From assembly GCA_004802725.1 (NCBI GenBank), contig SGPM01000235.1, forward strand, positions 1 to 43,938: 43,938 nt of DNA. The letters are read 5' to 3'. Each line of letters starts with the position of its first letter. Position 1 is the stretch's first letter. Positions 1-11,872 of this stretch are shown here, piece after piece. The stretch is from Antrodiella citrinella. Lineage: Eukaryota; Basidiomycota; Agaricomycetes; Polyporales; Steccherinaceae. Position numbers and translations under genes: made by a program. The notes below the pieces were generated by a model. The model was not told the DNA's origin and did no database searches. It saw only the letters and a program-made list of their open reading frames with translations.

Positions 1-139
1 GATGAACGAACGCAGTAAGGAAGTTCAAGGAGCCGAGGAGCTGGAGAAGAAGGCGAAGCACGCTGTTGGATATTTCAAGGGCGTCGAGCTGAAGACGGCC
101 GAGGTCAGGGAGAAAGTCGAGCTCGAGTCATTGGCGTGA
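1..139 (+). CDS. 3' end of an unidentified protein gene
   Basis: An open frame enters from the left edge and stops at TGA 137-139. The visible C-terminus is about 45 residues, strongly charged and Lys/Glu-rich, ending in KVELESLA, and looks like an amphipathic or coiled-coil tail. Codon choice is like the real genes further right. The gene start and most of the protein lie outside the window, so no function is assigned. The ATG at base 2 is probably an internal methionine. Confidence 0.55.
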   Translation, partial: MNERSKEVQGAEELEKKAKHAVGYFKGVELKTAEVREKVELESLA

Positions 140-1238
140 TTTGAGGAATGGAGGTTGAAAACCCGTATGGTTATTTGGTATACATCCTTGCATTCCTTTC
201 CTACTTCATGATTCTGGTTCCTGACATCCCTCTTGTCTGCTCACATTGGTTTCGGTCATGCTCGTACGGGAAACAGCAATCTTAGATATTTGTGTTTCCG
301 TCATTCATATACTCCTTCCACAGGTCGCAGAAGCTAGTAGGCTCGGCTCGTCCTTACAAACCCGGCTCGTTCATATGATTTTGAGTCCCTTTCTTACAGT
401 AACGTATTTTCCATGACTATTGCATGTATTTGTTAGCAACAGGTTCTTCCGAAATTTCAACCGAGACATCCATGATGGAATAGAAATGGTAAGGAGCGCA
501 CGTTGGGCACGCCGGGTATAGCAAACGCATTATGGCTGCAGGTTTCGTTGTCTATACGATAAACATCTTAAGCATAGTCACGGTATAATGAGAATCAACT
601 ACTCACTTTGTCGTCGAATAAATGTTTCGGACAGTCCAGCGCAAGAGCAAACAGCGGAAACAAGGATTGCCCCACTGCTACTACCGCTGCGCACATGGCT
701 GCATCATACTCAGTATCACAGCAAGGCCGAAATGCAGACTCAATTCCACTTACTGATACTCCGCGTGAGGAGTATACCTTCGACGATTATTGAATCAAGA
801 CTCACCGTAAAAGAAGCCTACGTTGATAAACGCATTCCCGTATCTCATCCGCGAGAACCCTCCGCACGTCAGGGTCTGCGCTCGTCGCATTCTCTAGATT
901 GCTAGCTAGAACACATCAGATATATATCTGACTAAAATGAATGTTGGATTCTACACGACTGGAATTTGGTAGAATGTGCTCCGTTCGCTGAACCAGCACG
1001 ACTCGCAGCCATTTGGGGAAGAACACGTCTTGCTCTTGTCTCAATGTCTGTTGCGGGGCGCGATGGGTACGATGGGAAGTCACTAGTCACTACTAGATGA
1101 GACAATCATGGGCGTCGAAGACATGTAGCCCACCACACTCAGTACTCAACACTACTGCCTCAGATTGTTTTCGTGGTTATGTTGCCAGCTCACTCACTAG
1201 CGGTGCAAGGATCATAAGCCGATGGGTCATAGAAATCA
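140..1238. other. Intergenic, no gene seen
   Basis: About 1.1 kb with short frames on both strands, none with a convincing exon-intron structure or recognisable protein. It probably holds the 3' UTR of the left-edge gene and upstream sequence of the Crinkler-RHS-like gene. Confidence 0.5.
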
Positions 1239-1262
1239 GTACATCTAGTACTAGGGATGTAC
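1239..1262. repeat. 24 bp near-perfect palindrome at the start of the next gene
   Basis: The arms GTACATC and GATGTAC flank the internal palindrome TAGTACTAG with one extra base. The first possible ATG of the Crinkler-RHS-like gene (1257) lies inside the right arm. It could form a small hairpin or be a dimeric protein site; chance is also possible. Confidence 0.35.
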
Positions 1263-3292
1263 TTCGGATGGATGGACAATGTGGCAACAGCGGTGACCTC
1301 AAAACTCATTGAGAAGCTCTCAGCCGAGGACGAATGGGCCAAGGCCGTATACATGTTTTTCAAGGATGCGGACGAGTTCAAAGGATTAACGACGTCGACG
1401 GCACCCCTCGGAGGTCAGTTCATTCTGAACGAGATGGATGTCGGCCCAGCACCCTATGAGCTCCCGGTACACTGCCTGGTGCGACAGTCCTATCTGGAAC
1501 TTTGGGCCTATATTCTCAGTCAGATGGAAGGTAGAACCGATGACAGCCTATGTACAACATCTCCTCAATCCAACGGGCTTACTACCGTCAACGGTCAAAC
1601 CGGCATTGGTACGTCCGATTTCATTGTGGCAACTTGAACAAAGTCACCCGCCGACGTGAACGTCCACCGTGACAGGGAAAACTGTGTTCTTGTACTATGC
1701 ATTCACACAAGCCGTACGCCTCCAGCCTGAGATTCCCGTCATACTCTGTTTGAACAAGGACTCCCTCGTTTACTGCGATTCTCGCACTGACACGTTCCGC
1801 GTTGTACGATTACCGCGCGCAAAGTACACCATCCGTCATGGCACCCTCGTCTTGGCGGACGCTGGAACTTTGGGAAATTTACCTGACGTCTTTCGACGGG
1901 ACTGTTGCAATGGCTATGTTGTTCGAGCAACATCCCCGAAAGCTGACCGTTGGCAACCTTGGCCCGGGAGAGTACGGGCCTCTCGTTTGGATGCTTCCGT
2001 TGTGGACCAGAGAAGAGATGATGCAGCTAATGTGAGTGTGTTGATATGCATTCCATCATCGTCAAGCTTACTCAGGCTGATCGTTGTGTACAGGCAATAC
2101 AAGCAAGCCTCAGGAGAACATCATTCAATTCGTGGAACGTATACTCCAGCAGAAATATACGATTTGTTGGGACCCACCGCACGAGCCTGCTTCAGTCCGA
2201 TGACGAGGTCCATTCGGAAGACGGGCAGCCCCAAATCAGACTTTGCATCGCTCCTGCCCACCAGTGACATCGTCTACTTGACCACCTCCCCGATGGCGGT
2301 GGGGAGCTTCCTCGAGGACTGCCGCAATTTTGACAGATTTTTTTTCACCGATCCTGCGGAAAATCCTGCACCCTACGTTCAAATAAGGTACCATGTACCA
2401 ACGCGCTTCTTGCGCCAAGTCCTCTTCCTCGGGTTCAAGGTCGGTGCGTACCACTCTGTCGCCGGGCTGGTTGGTATGTTCAGCAACAAGTGGGAATTGC
2501 TAGCTAATGTGTATGACATCCTTGTGCTGGATGTTCTGTGTGTGTATCACCTGCCCTTCCGCTGCTACACCGTCGAAGGTGGTCGGGCCGGACGCCCAGG
2601 GACTTTTACGCTGGGACCAAACCTTCGACAGGCTACGTACATCGCTGGCAACCCATGGTCTCCTGTCGACCGCACCATCTACGTTTCCCGGATGACGATC
2701 CCCTCTGTGGACGCGTTCGTCCTCACCGAGAACCGAACTCGGGTCACTATACTGCACAGTCAGATCGTCACCACCACTAGACCTTCGTCGTACATGATCG
2801 GGCCCAGGGTACCTCTCAACATGCAGCGAACGGAAGTTCCTCAAGCGAGTGTGGACGCCGTCGTGCGTATCTTCCGAGAGGCTGCAGAACGAGAGACGGA
2901 CCCGGTACCTTTCCCGAAGCGGTGGTCTGCGCTGTATGTCACGCCGTTTGGTAGCGGGTGCGAGGTGTACGACGACGGGGAGCGGGTGGCGCGTATGCAG
3001 ACTCCCCTGGCGCGGGCTCAGAAGGGTGACCCGCTGGTCAATGTGGGATGGATGCCGATGCCGATGGAACAATGTTTGTTGTTACCGCTAGAGGTATGTT
3101 TTTCTTGACTGTCCCTGGTCGCGAACATTGACGTGTTATCACGTCTATGTTTAGCTCGAGGCGGACGACTCGGATTCGGAGATGCATATTGAAGAAGCAA
3201 CAGTGGACTCGGACTCGGACTCGGAGCTGGAGGTGGAGGATGAGTTGGTGGGCGAGCCGGCGACCAAGCGTCGGAAGTTGACTCACGACTGA
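1257..3292 (+). pseudogene. Crinkler-RHS-type P-loop NTPase/nuclease, apparent frameshift
   Basis: Proteins of this class couple a P-loop NTPase to a restriction-endonuclease-fold domain and are abundant in fungi. Exon 1 is 1257-1608 (alternative start 1272). A 67 bp intron splits the Walker A motif, which reads GQTGIGKT after splicing. A Walker B-like LVLAD follows, then a GPTARAC element typical of the family, and a C-terminal PSVDAF element resembling the nuclease core. Other introns are 2032-2093 and 3094-3154. The acidic tail ends with a KRRK nuclear-signal-like patch. Between about 1930 and 1970 family-like sequence leaves one frame and continues in the next, with no room for an intron. 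Exons 1 and 2 also fail to close in phase by one base. It is therefore probably a pseudogene, unless this is an assembly error. Confidence 0.55.
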
Positions 3293-4213
3293 CCTTGAAT
3301 GAGGAGTATGGAACGTAACAATATATCAGAGTTTTCATGTATATTTACGAGCTTCGTTGTAACAGGATGTATCGCTAGCTACAATTATATCCCACTTTTT
3401 TGTCAGTGTACGGTAACCGCGGGTGTACATGCACATATGCCGAGCAAGTATTGCAAGTCGTGCGATGTCAATTGTAATCGGCCGCCAACAGCGCAAACGC
3501 GAGCCATCCGTTAACCCAGTACCAGTGCCCTCAGGGGAGTGCAGAGGGACCTGGCAGAGGCTTTTGGTTCAAATTTGAGACTATTCTGTTCACATTCCAG
3601 ATATAGTACTCTGATGAGGAAATCTGGACGACATGGTCCAATGATATAAGAAATGACTTCGCTATCTTGTACATAGGCGATCGCGAGGTGATTATTTCGT
3701 ACTGGGAACATGAAATCTGTATGAATTTTGAAACCGCCCTTGAGGTAAAAGTATCTCATCTCAAATCAAACACCTCATGCAAGGTGAGGCCTTAAGTGTC
3801 ATCAAGGCAATTGATAAAATTGAATGGGATGAAATTCCCTTCATATCTCGAGGTTTTCGATTTTCGAAGAGCTCGAGGTATGCAGGGAATTTCATTCCAT
3901 TCGATGTTCAAGATCGTTGGAACACCACCGAATTTTGGTTCAACTGGAAGGTATACTGCACGTGGATCAAGTCTTCTGGTACTTATAGTGGAGAAGACTG
4001 GCAGTGTAGAGGGTATAAAAGACTCGTTGTACATAAGCCCGTTAGATCACGAGCCAAGACTACTACAATTCATGAGCAAAGAACGAACACACAACTTAGA
4101 ATATAGACATACATTTGGTGTCACCGCGACATCCCACCATCTTCCCGAGTCCTTCCCCACCGTTCTATCTAACCGTCTCGCCACGCCGACGGCGAGTGTG
4201 TACTTGGCCATGA
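3293..4213. other. Intergenic, hairpin only
   Basis: About 0.9 kb between convergent 3' ends. Frames here are short and follow the two arms of the hairpin at 3822-3902. A TATAAAA at about 4014-4020 has no convincing gene downstream on its strand. Confidence 0.4.
3822..3902. repeat. 31 bp inverted repeat (MITE-like hairpin)
   Basis: The left arm 3822-3852 and right arm 3872-3902 are reverse complements with three mismatches in 31 positions, separated by a 19 bp loop. Both arms contain GAAATTCCCT and end in CTCGAG next to the loop. It could be a small foldback element or the core of a degenerate MITE. No target-site duplication was recognised. Confidence 0.6.
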
Positions 4214-4925
4214 TCACCGATTGCGTGCGCCCAACAAGATACCAAAGACGACAAAAACGACCGCCAACAACGCGAACGCGAGCAACGCAGGCGTAACGCG
4301 TGCGACCGGATACACGCCCTTCACGAGGGAGACCTGGACCGAAAAGTACCGTACGACGCCGATGACCAGGACCACGATACCGAGGGCGACGACCGTCGCT
4401 CCTACCGGTCGGGAATACCGATGCACAGATGCGCCCGACGTGGTGTTTGACAACGCGAAGAGCTGGAACAGGGCTGGTGGCCCCACTACCGGTCAACGAG
4501 GAGGGCCGGAGCAAAATCCAACTGTGAGACACACCTATGCCGGCAGACGCGATCGTCAAGCTCGTCCTCACGTACGCCAAAAACGTCCGCTCCGACGCCA
4601 GGTGGTCTCGCGCCACGCTCCCTGAGTTCTCCAGGACGAGACTAGGTTTGAACCTCCCTGAGACGAGCCCATGACGCTTGGGAGGCTCGTCATGTGAGGG
4701 CTCCGATGCAGATGCAGATGCAGTAATGGGATTCGCATCGGGGGTCTCGGTATTGTCGATATCGCCTTTGTCAATGAGTATCCGTGTAGTCGAATTTCGT
4801 CTGGTATCGTCGTCCCCCGTGATAGGGTCACGTTGAAGGCTCGTACGCGAAGGATGGGGCGAAGGGGGTGACTCTCGCTGCACTGCCATAGGTGACCCGT
4901 ATAAACCGCTATTAGCAGGAGCCAT
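4214..4925 (-). CDS. DUF202 domain membrane protein
   Basis: Two exons, 4925-4535 and 4485-4214, close in phase to give 220 aa. The first ~95 residues are polar and probably disordered (Ser/Pro/Asp-rich). Then comes the DUF202 signature ARDHLASERTFLAYVRTSL leading into the first hydrophobic helix, which the intron interrupts after ASAGI. Two more membrane helices follow, one near GATVVALGIVVLVIGV and one near the C-terminus (ALLAFALLAVVFVVFGIL), giving three in all. The family includes bacterial YidH-like proteins and is related to the VTC1 membrane domain; its molecular role is poorly known. I chose the MAPANS start. An in-frame ATG at 4973 would add 16 residues. Confidence 0.85.
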
Positions 4926-5489
4926 AGTCGACGGTGGTAACGACCAGAGGAAGATAGTGCGGAGACTCCGCACTCATTTGCGATGGTGGTGGTAGCAGAC
5001 GGAAGCTTATCGTAGACGCCTAAAGCTTCCATCTCTTTCACTGAAGTTCAAAACACACCAGGGAAAAAGAGAGGTAGATGATAATCACATTGCAAACCAA
5101 ACATAATTTAACATTACAGACGAACATACAGGAAGAGGAGGTCGTCCACCGTGAGAGGACGAGGAGGGTATTACCTACTGTATGTGCACACGCGCGAGAG
5201 AGACGAGGAGGAGGGTCGCAAAGGAATGTGGGTGATGTTTTGAGGAGGAGGGGGAAACGGCAGGATTGGACCAGTCGAGTTTATCGAGTCGTGAGATATA
5301 TGTACAGAAAAATAGAAAGGGGGAAGAAACAAGAAATGAATTATAGGATAGGCAGCACCTGGGGCTGGTTATGCATGTGGAGTCCTGAACGACTGAAGGC
5401 GTCGGGTGAAGCGAGGAAATCTTGACCGTCGTTCGCATCGCGGAGTCGTAATCGTCGGAAACCAATGCGAAAGAGGAGGAGGGCGAATC
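4926..5489. other. Intergenic: DUF202 promoter and Vts1 3' region
   Basis: Between two minus-strand genes. The stretch 5130-5300 is purine-rich on the plus strand (pyrimidine-rich on the coding strand), consistent with the vts1 3' UTR and a promoter for the DUF202 gene. No further gene seen. Confidence 0.45.
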
Positions 5490-7954
5490 TTAAGCGGAAG
5501 CTCCCTGGGCCACCTCAAGAGCCATCTTCTTCCTCACAATCTCGAACGTCTTCAACATCTTCCTCCTCGCGCCGAGCGCAGCGACGCCCTTCGCCTCGAG
5601 CGCAGCTTCGTCCATCATCACCATGTCCTTCCAATACATCCCCTCGAAGTTCGGCGTGTACTTGTGCAGCCTCAAGCTCCTCAACCACCCGGGTATGTCC
5701 TCCAACAACTTCGGATCGACGTCCTCCTCGTCTTTCTTTCCATCCCTCGTGCTTGAGGACTTGAGACCAGGGCTGCGGACGCTGGTCCTGCCGCTCCTAG
5801 CACCAGGCGACGGCTGGGGCTGCATGCCCATACCGAATGCGCCTAACCCTTGCTGCCCGAGCTGACCCGTCGCCGCAGCCATCTGCATCGTGAGGATCTG
5901 CTCTGCAGAGAGACCCATCGCCGCGAGATTCTGCATGTTGTTGAACATGTTCATGTTTCCAAAGGCGTTGACACCCAATGGAGACATGCCCGCTGCCGCC
6001 AAGGCAGCCATGTTCAGTCCGCCTCCGGGCATGCCCATGCCCAAGCCGTTAAAGCCACCCATGCCGAGTCCGTTCATGCCATTGTTGCCGTCGTCGCTGT
6101 ACCGACCCGAGGTGGCTGAGAGCGCCGGGCTCCGGGATCCATTCCATCCACTGGCGCCGCCAAATCCATTGTTTCCGCTGACGTTCCTCAAGCCGCCAGA
6201 AACGTTGCGCTGCTGCTGTTGCTGCTGCTGATGATGGTTATTAGTGTGTTGTTGTTGCTGCTGCTGCTGTGGTTGATGTCCAACGCTGTTGTCGTCATCG
6301 TTGCCCTTGGAGAGACGGTTGAGTCGCTTAGGAGGGTCAGACATGAGAGGGACACCGGGTCCATTGCCAGACCAGTCGTTGAGCTTGACGGCAGCAGCAT
6401 CGAGACTCTGGGCCGGATTCCTTTCCTTCTGGAACATGGGGATCAATGGAGTGTTCACCATGCTCGCCCAGCTGTCTCCGACCATGGGAGACAACGCTTC
6501 AGAACCGCCTTCGCGAGGCGACTTGAAAGCGTTCGCAAGGCCAGAGAAATCTGTGCTCTTGGGGCGAGAGGCGTTGGCGTTGGGGGAAGGAATGGTGAGT
6601 TCCTGCGCGTTGTTGGTCTCGTCGACTTGAGCAAGCTGGTTAGGGGTCGCGTTCCAAGCGTTACGCCCGTCGGGACCGACTTGAGAAGCCAAGGCAGGAG
6701 CTGAGATCCTGTGCGAGGCGTTGAGTTTAGCGCGCTGCTGGGCCAAGGTCGCCGCCGGGTCATTGGGGGTCGGGGAGGCTAGGTTGTTGGCAGAATCCGG
6801 CGAGAGATAGTTGTTCAAATGAGAGCCAGAAAAGTTGCGAGCAGTGGGCGAAGAAGGTAAGTTGGACTTGAGTCCAGGAGACTTCAAGCTCATGTTTGCT
6901 AACTTGGCCTCCATTTGGCTCTGCATCGAACCTGGGGAATAAAGTCAATAAGCTGCCAGCGAGGAGGAGAAAGAAGTTGGACGTACCTCCGAGAGCAGGA
7001 CTGAGCAAAGCAGTCATGGGATCGGCTCTAGCCATCTGCTGCAGGACAGTGATGAAGAACCTGATCTGAACCTGAGTAGAGTGTTGCAAAAGACTGTACA
7101 GAGCGGCTGTGCGCTCAGCTTCGGATAAAACTTTGAACCCTACAAAACAAAATATCAACCCCTGTACTGTTGCGCCGTATGCACTCAACTTACATTGCTC
7201 GATGGCACTTAATTCTTCTTTGAAGTTGACGTCCAGCGAGGCAGCAGCCATTTCTTCCTGAGAGTAAGATTACATCAGACATGCGCTAAACTTAGAAAGG
7301 CTGTGAACGCCTGAAGGGCTGGCGAACGATGAACGAATCGACCCATCTCACAGCGTGAGCGTGTGGCAGGATATGGCAGCGAACGATGCGAATGAGAACG
7401 GCAAGCGCCGCAACTGTCACGGTACCCCCGATGTGGCCTTGTTCAGAATCAAGGCATCCCTTGGTGACGGCCTCGCCAAACCGACCGAAGACAACGGCTC
7501 AAAGTAGCCTCGAAGACTTCGCCAAAGGACGTCCACCCGGCCCCGTCCAACGCCTCCGATCGAGCCCGCCACAGCCCGGCCAAGAACAACAAACGCTACT
7601 CACCAGCGTCACTTCGTAATTTTGAAGATTTTCGAACCATTGGTCGATAGCTTCAGCTGCACAGACAAACACGCACTACATGAGCACATCGAGCATCTGT
7701 AGTATGACAAAGGACGACTCACCTTCGGGCGTCTGGAACATGCCAGCGTTGCCTAGGAGCTCGCTGGTAGGTCTAGCACTCGCAATCGCACCGGGGCGAG
7801 GTGAAGCGGGAGAAAGGCCCTGTGCAGCCATGGCAGCAGGGCGAGAAGAGGAGGAGGGCCCCATGGACGCCCGGTAGTTGGGAGACCTGCCATTGGCGTT
7901 GCCCGCGGGGCCGGGAGAAGGACTGGGACTGGGAGGGTGAAGTTGCGCAGACAT
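5490..7954 (-). CDS. vts1: Vts1/Smaug-type SAM domain RNA-binding protein
   Basis: Five exons (7954-7723, 7656-7604, 7257-7194, 7139-6987, 6931-5490) close in phase to give 647 aa. The C-terminal SAM domain contains [19 protein letters not shown] and [17 protein letters not shown], the hallmark of Vts1/Smaug proteins, which bind stem-loops (Smaug recognition elements) in mRNA. In yeast Vts1 recruits the CCR4-NOT deadenylase. An N-terminal helical region shared by fungal Vts1 proteins is split over exons 2-4 ([29 protein letters not shown]). The centre is low-complexity: two glutamine runs, Gly/Met-rich [18 protein letters not shown], and Ser/Pro stretches. Exon 2 is only 53 nt and exon 3 64 nt. 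Identification is firm from the SAM domain; the ATG at 7954 is the only good start. Confidence 0.92.
6209..6271. repeat. CAG/CAA repeat coding poly-glutamine in vts1
   Basis: Two runs of CTG/TTG triplets (CAG/CAA on the coding strand), separated by a short His/Asn stretch, encode seven Gln each. CAG and CAA are interleaved, which usually slows slippage. Length variation between strains is likely. Confidence 0.8.
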
Positions 7955-8777
7955 TGCGATGATATGTTTGAGTTGAAGATAAGATTTGTTGAAGCGACGT
8001 CGAGTCGGGCTGCGGTTAGGGGAAGTAGTGGGCTTGGGCTAGAAGCAAACGGCACGTTCACTGGGAGGAAACGGTGCGACGGTTGTGTCTAGACGAGACC
8101 AGCGGAGCCTGCCGGTCTAGCGAAAGACAAAGTCGACGAAGACGACTGGGGCGGACGATGAAGACGAGAACGAGAGCGGCGGCGGCGACGACGACGACGA
8201 CGAGGAGGAGAAAGAAGCTGCTGAACTGGCTGCGTGGCTGTTGGAAGTAAATCAAAAACAGTCGCGGGCGCCAACACAGGGAGGACCAGTGGCACAAATA
8301 ACGCCAAACACCGGGCAGTGTCCTCGCAGACTGATCTCTCTCACCGTCGTTTTGGCAGATGATGTGTTCCACTGATGAAACTGTCCCAGATCTCCAGAAT
8401 CATGTACTCAACAACATGCAATTAATTGGGCTAGCGGGTCGTAGGATAGCATGGTACCTAGTACATATCATATGCCGAAAAGCTCTTCTTCTCAATGTCC
8501 AGGGAGCGCGGCGAAAGTGCCACACATATACAACAATAAGACAACGAAGACGGGTCCAAAGAATGGGAGGGTGCTAAAGAGTGGGATGCTCGGGTGAGCA
8601 GGAGGGTGCACAGCCTGCACGGGCAGGAACTAGATGCAAGGATGCGATCTATAGAGTTTGCGCCCAAAGGCGCCGGATAATCAGGAGACGGGAACTATGT
8701 GTGTGTGTGTGTGGTGAGATGCAGGTATTGCGTTGATGGTATGCTGACGTGAATGCAGATGAACGTGCTGGGCTGGG
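7955..8777. other. Upstream region of vts1 and 3' region of serine-rich gene
   Basis: About 820 bp without a supported gene. It includes an imperfect GAC/GAG trinucleotide tract near 8175-8213, which makes spurious Arg- or Val-rich frames, and a TG dinucleotide run at 8698-8713. Confidence 0.45.
8698..8713. repeat. (TG)8 microsatellite
   Basis: An uninterrupted TG run just downstream of the serine-rich gene on its coding strand, probably within its 3' UTR. Confidence 0.8.
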
Positions 8778-11700
8778 CTATCGCGGAACAAAGATGGCGA
8801 CGAGAATGATGAAGGGTATATAGGTGAAGAACGCTATGCCAGACATTATGCGACACCGGAACCGCCATGATCGCGCATCTACAGCATCGCAATTTCGGTG
8901 AGAAGAAATGTCAGGAACTGTCAATCTGTATTGAACACGCACCATGCTCGACTTGGGGATCATCCAGTGTGACAGCTTTCTCCGTGTCTGTGCCCCCAAC
9001 ATGCCGGGTCTTGGGTATAGGTACGAACGATGCAATCCACCATAGTGGAAACAAGATGAAGCCAATGAAGAAGCACCACGCATGCAATGGCGATCCGTCC
9101 TCGTCTACACTCCTGAAATGAAGTCCCCAGGGCGTCGGACGGATAGCAGGCGGCCGACGGGGATCGCGCATGTGGTATGTGCTTGACCGACTGATAGAGG
9201 GAGCGTGAGGGGCAATAAGAGCAGAGATAGGTATCGACATCTCCGACATCGAGCGCCGCTCTGCAGTCCCACGTCGGTTTACATCGTGCAAGGACGAAGT
9301 GGGCGTTGGGGTATTTTGCTGGTTTGAACGAGTGGACGTCGCACGCGATCCAGTGCGGGACAGGTGGAGATAGCCTGGTAAGGGAGATGGGCTGGGGCGG
9401 ATGGAACCTAATGTGCCAGGATTTTGCGAGGACGACCCGGGACGAGAGGGACTTGGCGAGGGCGAAGTGGCAGAAAGACGGACGCGCTTCCGCTGATAGG
9501 AGGAAGGCGCATGCGAAGACTCAGATTCATGGTGGATTCCTAGACAGACACGGAAGAAACCTAAATATCCAGTCATAAACGCGTTTGGAACTTTGCTCAC
9601 GTCTACCGTTCTCCGGGATTACGAAAGTAGCTCTCTGACCAGTCTTCTGGTCGGGCGGTGTGATGTCTACTTCCTCTGCCTTTCTTTTTCCCTTCTGGTT
9701 CGTGGGCGTCTCCAGCACCGATAGCAGACCTGGCTCGCTGGACGTCCGCCTTGGTTTCAACGCAGAGTGTTGTTTTGGGGTAACGAGTGCATTCGATGTG
9801 CGTTTAGGTGTAGATGGACCTGCCTCAGATATCGGGGTGGCGGAATTCAGGATACTCCTACGGGGAACACGGGTGCTATTCGATGTCCTTGGTAACGTCG
9901 CAGCCGGCTGCTGCGCAGGATTACTCTTCGAGCGTGAACGCGCCTTCTCAGTCTGCACTGACATCCTATTCTCGTCGTCTAAAAGTGGCACGAGCCCAGA
10001 GCCTAGGGCAGATTCGGATGTATCGGTGGCAACACCTCGCGGCGAGTCAGAGTCAAAGCGCGCTTCGACTGGGATCGAGTTCTCGCCGTCGTGATCGAGC
10101 TGTGTAGAAGGGAGATTTTCGGGACGGAGGGTCGAGAGGGTATCACCACGCGAGTGCAGCGACGGGCCCTCGAGGAAGATGAACGGAGGGAAGGAGGAGG
10201 AGGGGGGAGGAGGGGGAGGAGATAGTGGGCTGAAGTCGGAGGGAAAACAAGAGAGGCTTGATGCATGAGGCTCAGGCACGTGTCTCCCACGCTGCACGCC
10301 CTCGGCAAATCCCTCCTCATCTCTTCCCAGCGACAACCTCAGCATTTCTCGAGAAACCTCCGCAGGCCATCCATATTCATGTATGTTCTCAGACGTGATG
10401 CCGACCGTAGCTTGATGCGCACTCCATTCTGCACTGGAACGTCTGCTCGGTGTGTGCTGCGACGGCGCCCGACTTCTAGGCGCCCGTTGCAACGAGTCGC
10501 TGGTCATGCGCCGCGGTGTCATTATCGTCGGGCTAGGTGCTAGCAGTGGAAACATATCTCGTACTTGTGGGAGGCTAGAGGACGCTCGTAGCGATCGGCC
10601 TCGCGAATGACCCATGGTCGCCGCGTCACCCGGATTCACGTTCTCATCGTGAAAAGTAGTAGCAGCTCTCGACCTGCTCCGACGCACGCGTCGAGGGAAC
10701 GTATAACTTTGAGAATGGGCACGTGAACGCGACCGCGGGCGATCCGAGCTTTCGTGAGTCGTCGTCCTAGAGCGCGACGTGAGATTTGCGGTCAGCGCAG
10801 GGTGATCAAGCGGAGGCAGAGGAGGCGGGGACAGAGAGGAAGATCGAGGGCCAGGACGTTGCGGAGGTGGTGTTATATTGCCAAAGGTACGAGGGGATTC
10901 TAAACCAGTCTTAGGCACGCCGTTGCTCGAGTGAGAGTCAGGGTGAGAGCGGTGCGATGGGGACGAATGAGATGCTGAAATCTGTGTCATGGAGTTCTGG
11001 CGTGATGAGTTCGTGAGCGGAGGTGAATGATTGTGCGGTGCGTGGTCCTCGTAACGTGAAGACGTTCTGCTGATCGTAGAAGGAACGGAATGCGAGACTG
11101 CGACGGATGACATGCGAGACGGGCTGGCGTAATAGCGATTGACGGAGGTGACGGAGCCCTGGCGGGCGCGAGACGCAAGAGGTGGCGCGGAGGAGTCGAC
11201 ACTACCCATACGAGAGTGGCGTGCAGAAGACGACGGCGTGAACCGAGACAACTTTGGAGCAGTGCTCTTCTTCTGTCGTCCAAACGTGGACCAGGTGCCG
11301 GTCGATGAGAACTGAGACAAGCGAGGGAGACCGTATTTGCTGAGTCTGGACGAGCTCTCCCCTGGGTCTCCCATCCCAGAACTGAAGATATTGTCATCTA
11401 TACAGTCCTGCACCTCCTCTGCTTCTGCTGCGCTGTGCTCAGAGTCTCGCGAGGAACCCATCGCAGTGGTGAAACTGTCCAGCAACGATCGTGTTCTGGT
11501 ACGCAGGGGCACATCCGACTGCGCGGTGGCTTCTTCTCCTAGGAACGAAGGATTGTGCGCTGAGCCTACGACCGTAGCAATACTGTCCATGAGGGATCGT
11601 TTCCGCGTACGAGGAAGTCGTAGCCCTTGAGAGCCTTCGCGATCCGTGGGTGTCTCGGCGGCATAAGAGTCCATCAATGCATTGATATTCGGAACGATCA

Positions 11701-11872
11701 GACGCGATACCGGTGAATTCAATGGTGTGGGTTGTGGGTCCCGTAGAGTCGCAGTATCGCCGGGTTCATTGGTAGGTGGCGCGGAGTCGACCACCGGGGT
11801 ACGTTGTGTGTCGTTTTCGCTGGAAGTAAGGCTGATCGCCCGTCTCCGGAGACGCACCAACAGAGAGGGCAT
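8778..11872 (-). CDS. Large serine-rich protein with C-terminal membrane segments
   Basis: Three exons (11872-9601, 9539-8943, 8878-8778) close in phase to give 989 aa. The first ~850 residues are Ser/Arg/Pro-rich and probably disordered, with many phospho-type RSRS and RRTS patches. The conserved part is the C-terminus. HAPSSYQRKRVRLS is followed, after a gap, by PWGLHFRSVDEDGSP, a hydrophobic segment with FFIGFILFPLWWIASF, then DDPQVEHDARSWRFRCRIM and a last hydrophobic stretch ending IPFIILVAIFVPR. This C-terminal arrangement is familiar from uncharacterised fungal serine-rich proteins. Two C-terminal transmembrane helices are likely. Donor choice for intron 1 is ambiguous (GTGAGC at 9600 preferred over GTAGAC at 9606); both keep frame. 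I start at MPSLLVRLRRR; an in-frame ATG may exist 30 bases upstream. Function unknown. Confidence 0.82.

Noticed and set aside
1190..1381. Minus-strand frame across the start of the Crinkler-RHS-like gene
   Set aside because: Antisense shadow, no features of its own.
2500..3072. 190-residue open frame on the minus strand opposite the Crinkler-RHS-like gene
   Set aside because: It is antisense to a frame with family motifs, is Arg/His-rich in the way antisense frames of GC-rich genes are, and has no recognisable domain.
4014..4020. TATAAAA as a promoter
   Set aside because: No convincing plus-strand gene follows; downstream sequence is antisense to the DUF202 gene.
3796..4296. 166-residue plus-strand frame in the 3.8-4.3 kb region
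   Set aside because: Part comes from the hairpin arms and the rest is antisense to the DUF202 gene; no homology.
8058..8372. Frames with poly-Val/Ala or poly-Arg runs upstream of vts1
   Set aside because: Produced by a GAC/GAG trinucleotide tract; no splice or homology support.
10003..11397. Several 90-140 residue frames on both strands inside the serine-rich gene
   Set aside because: These are shadows of one long low-complexity exon; only the frame leading to the conserved C-terminus is kept.
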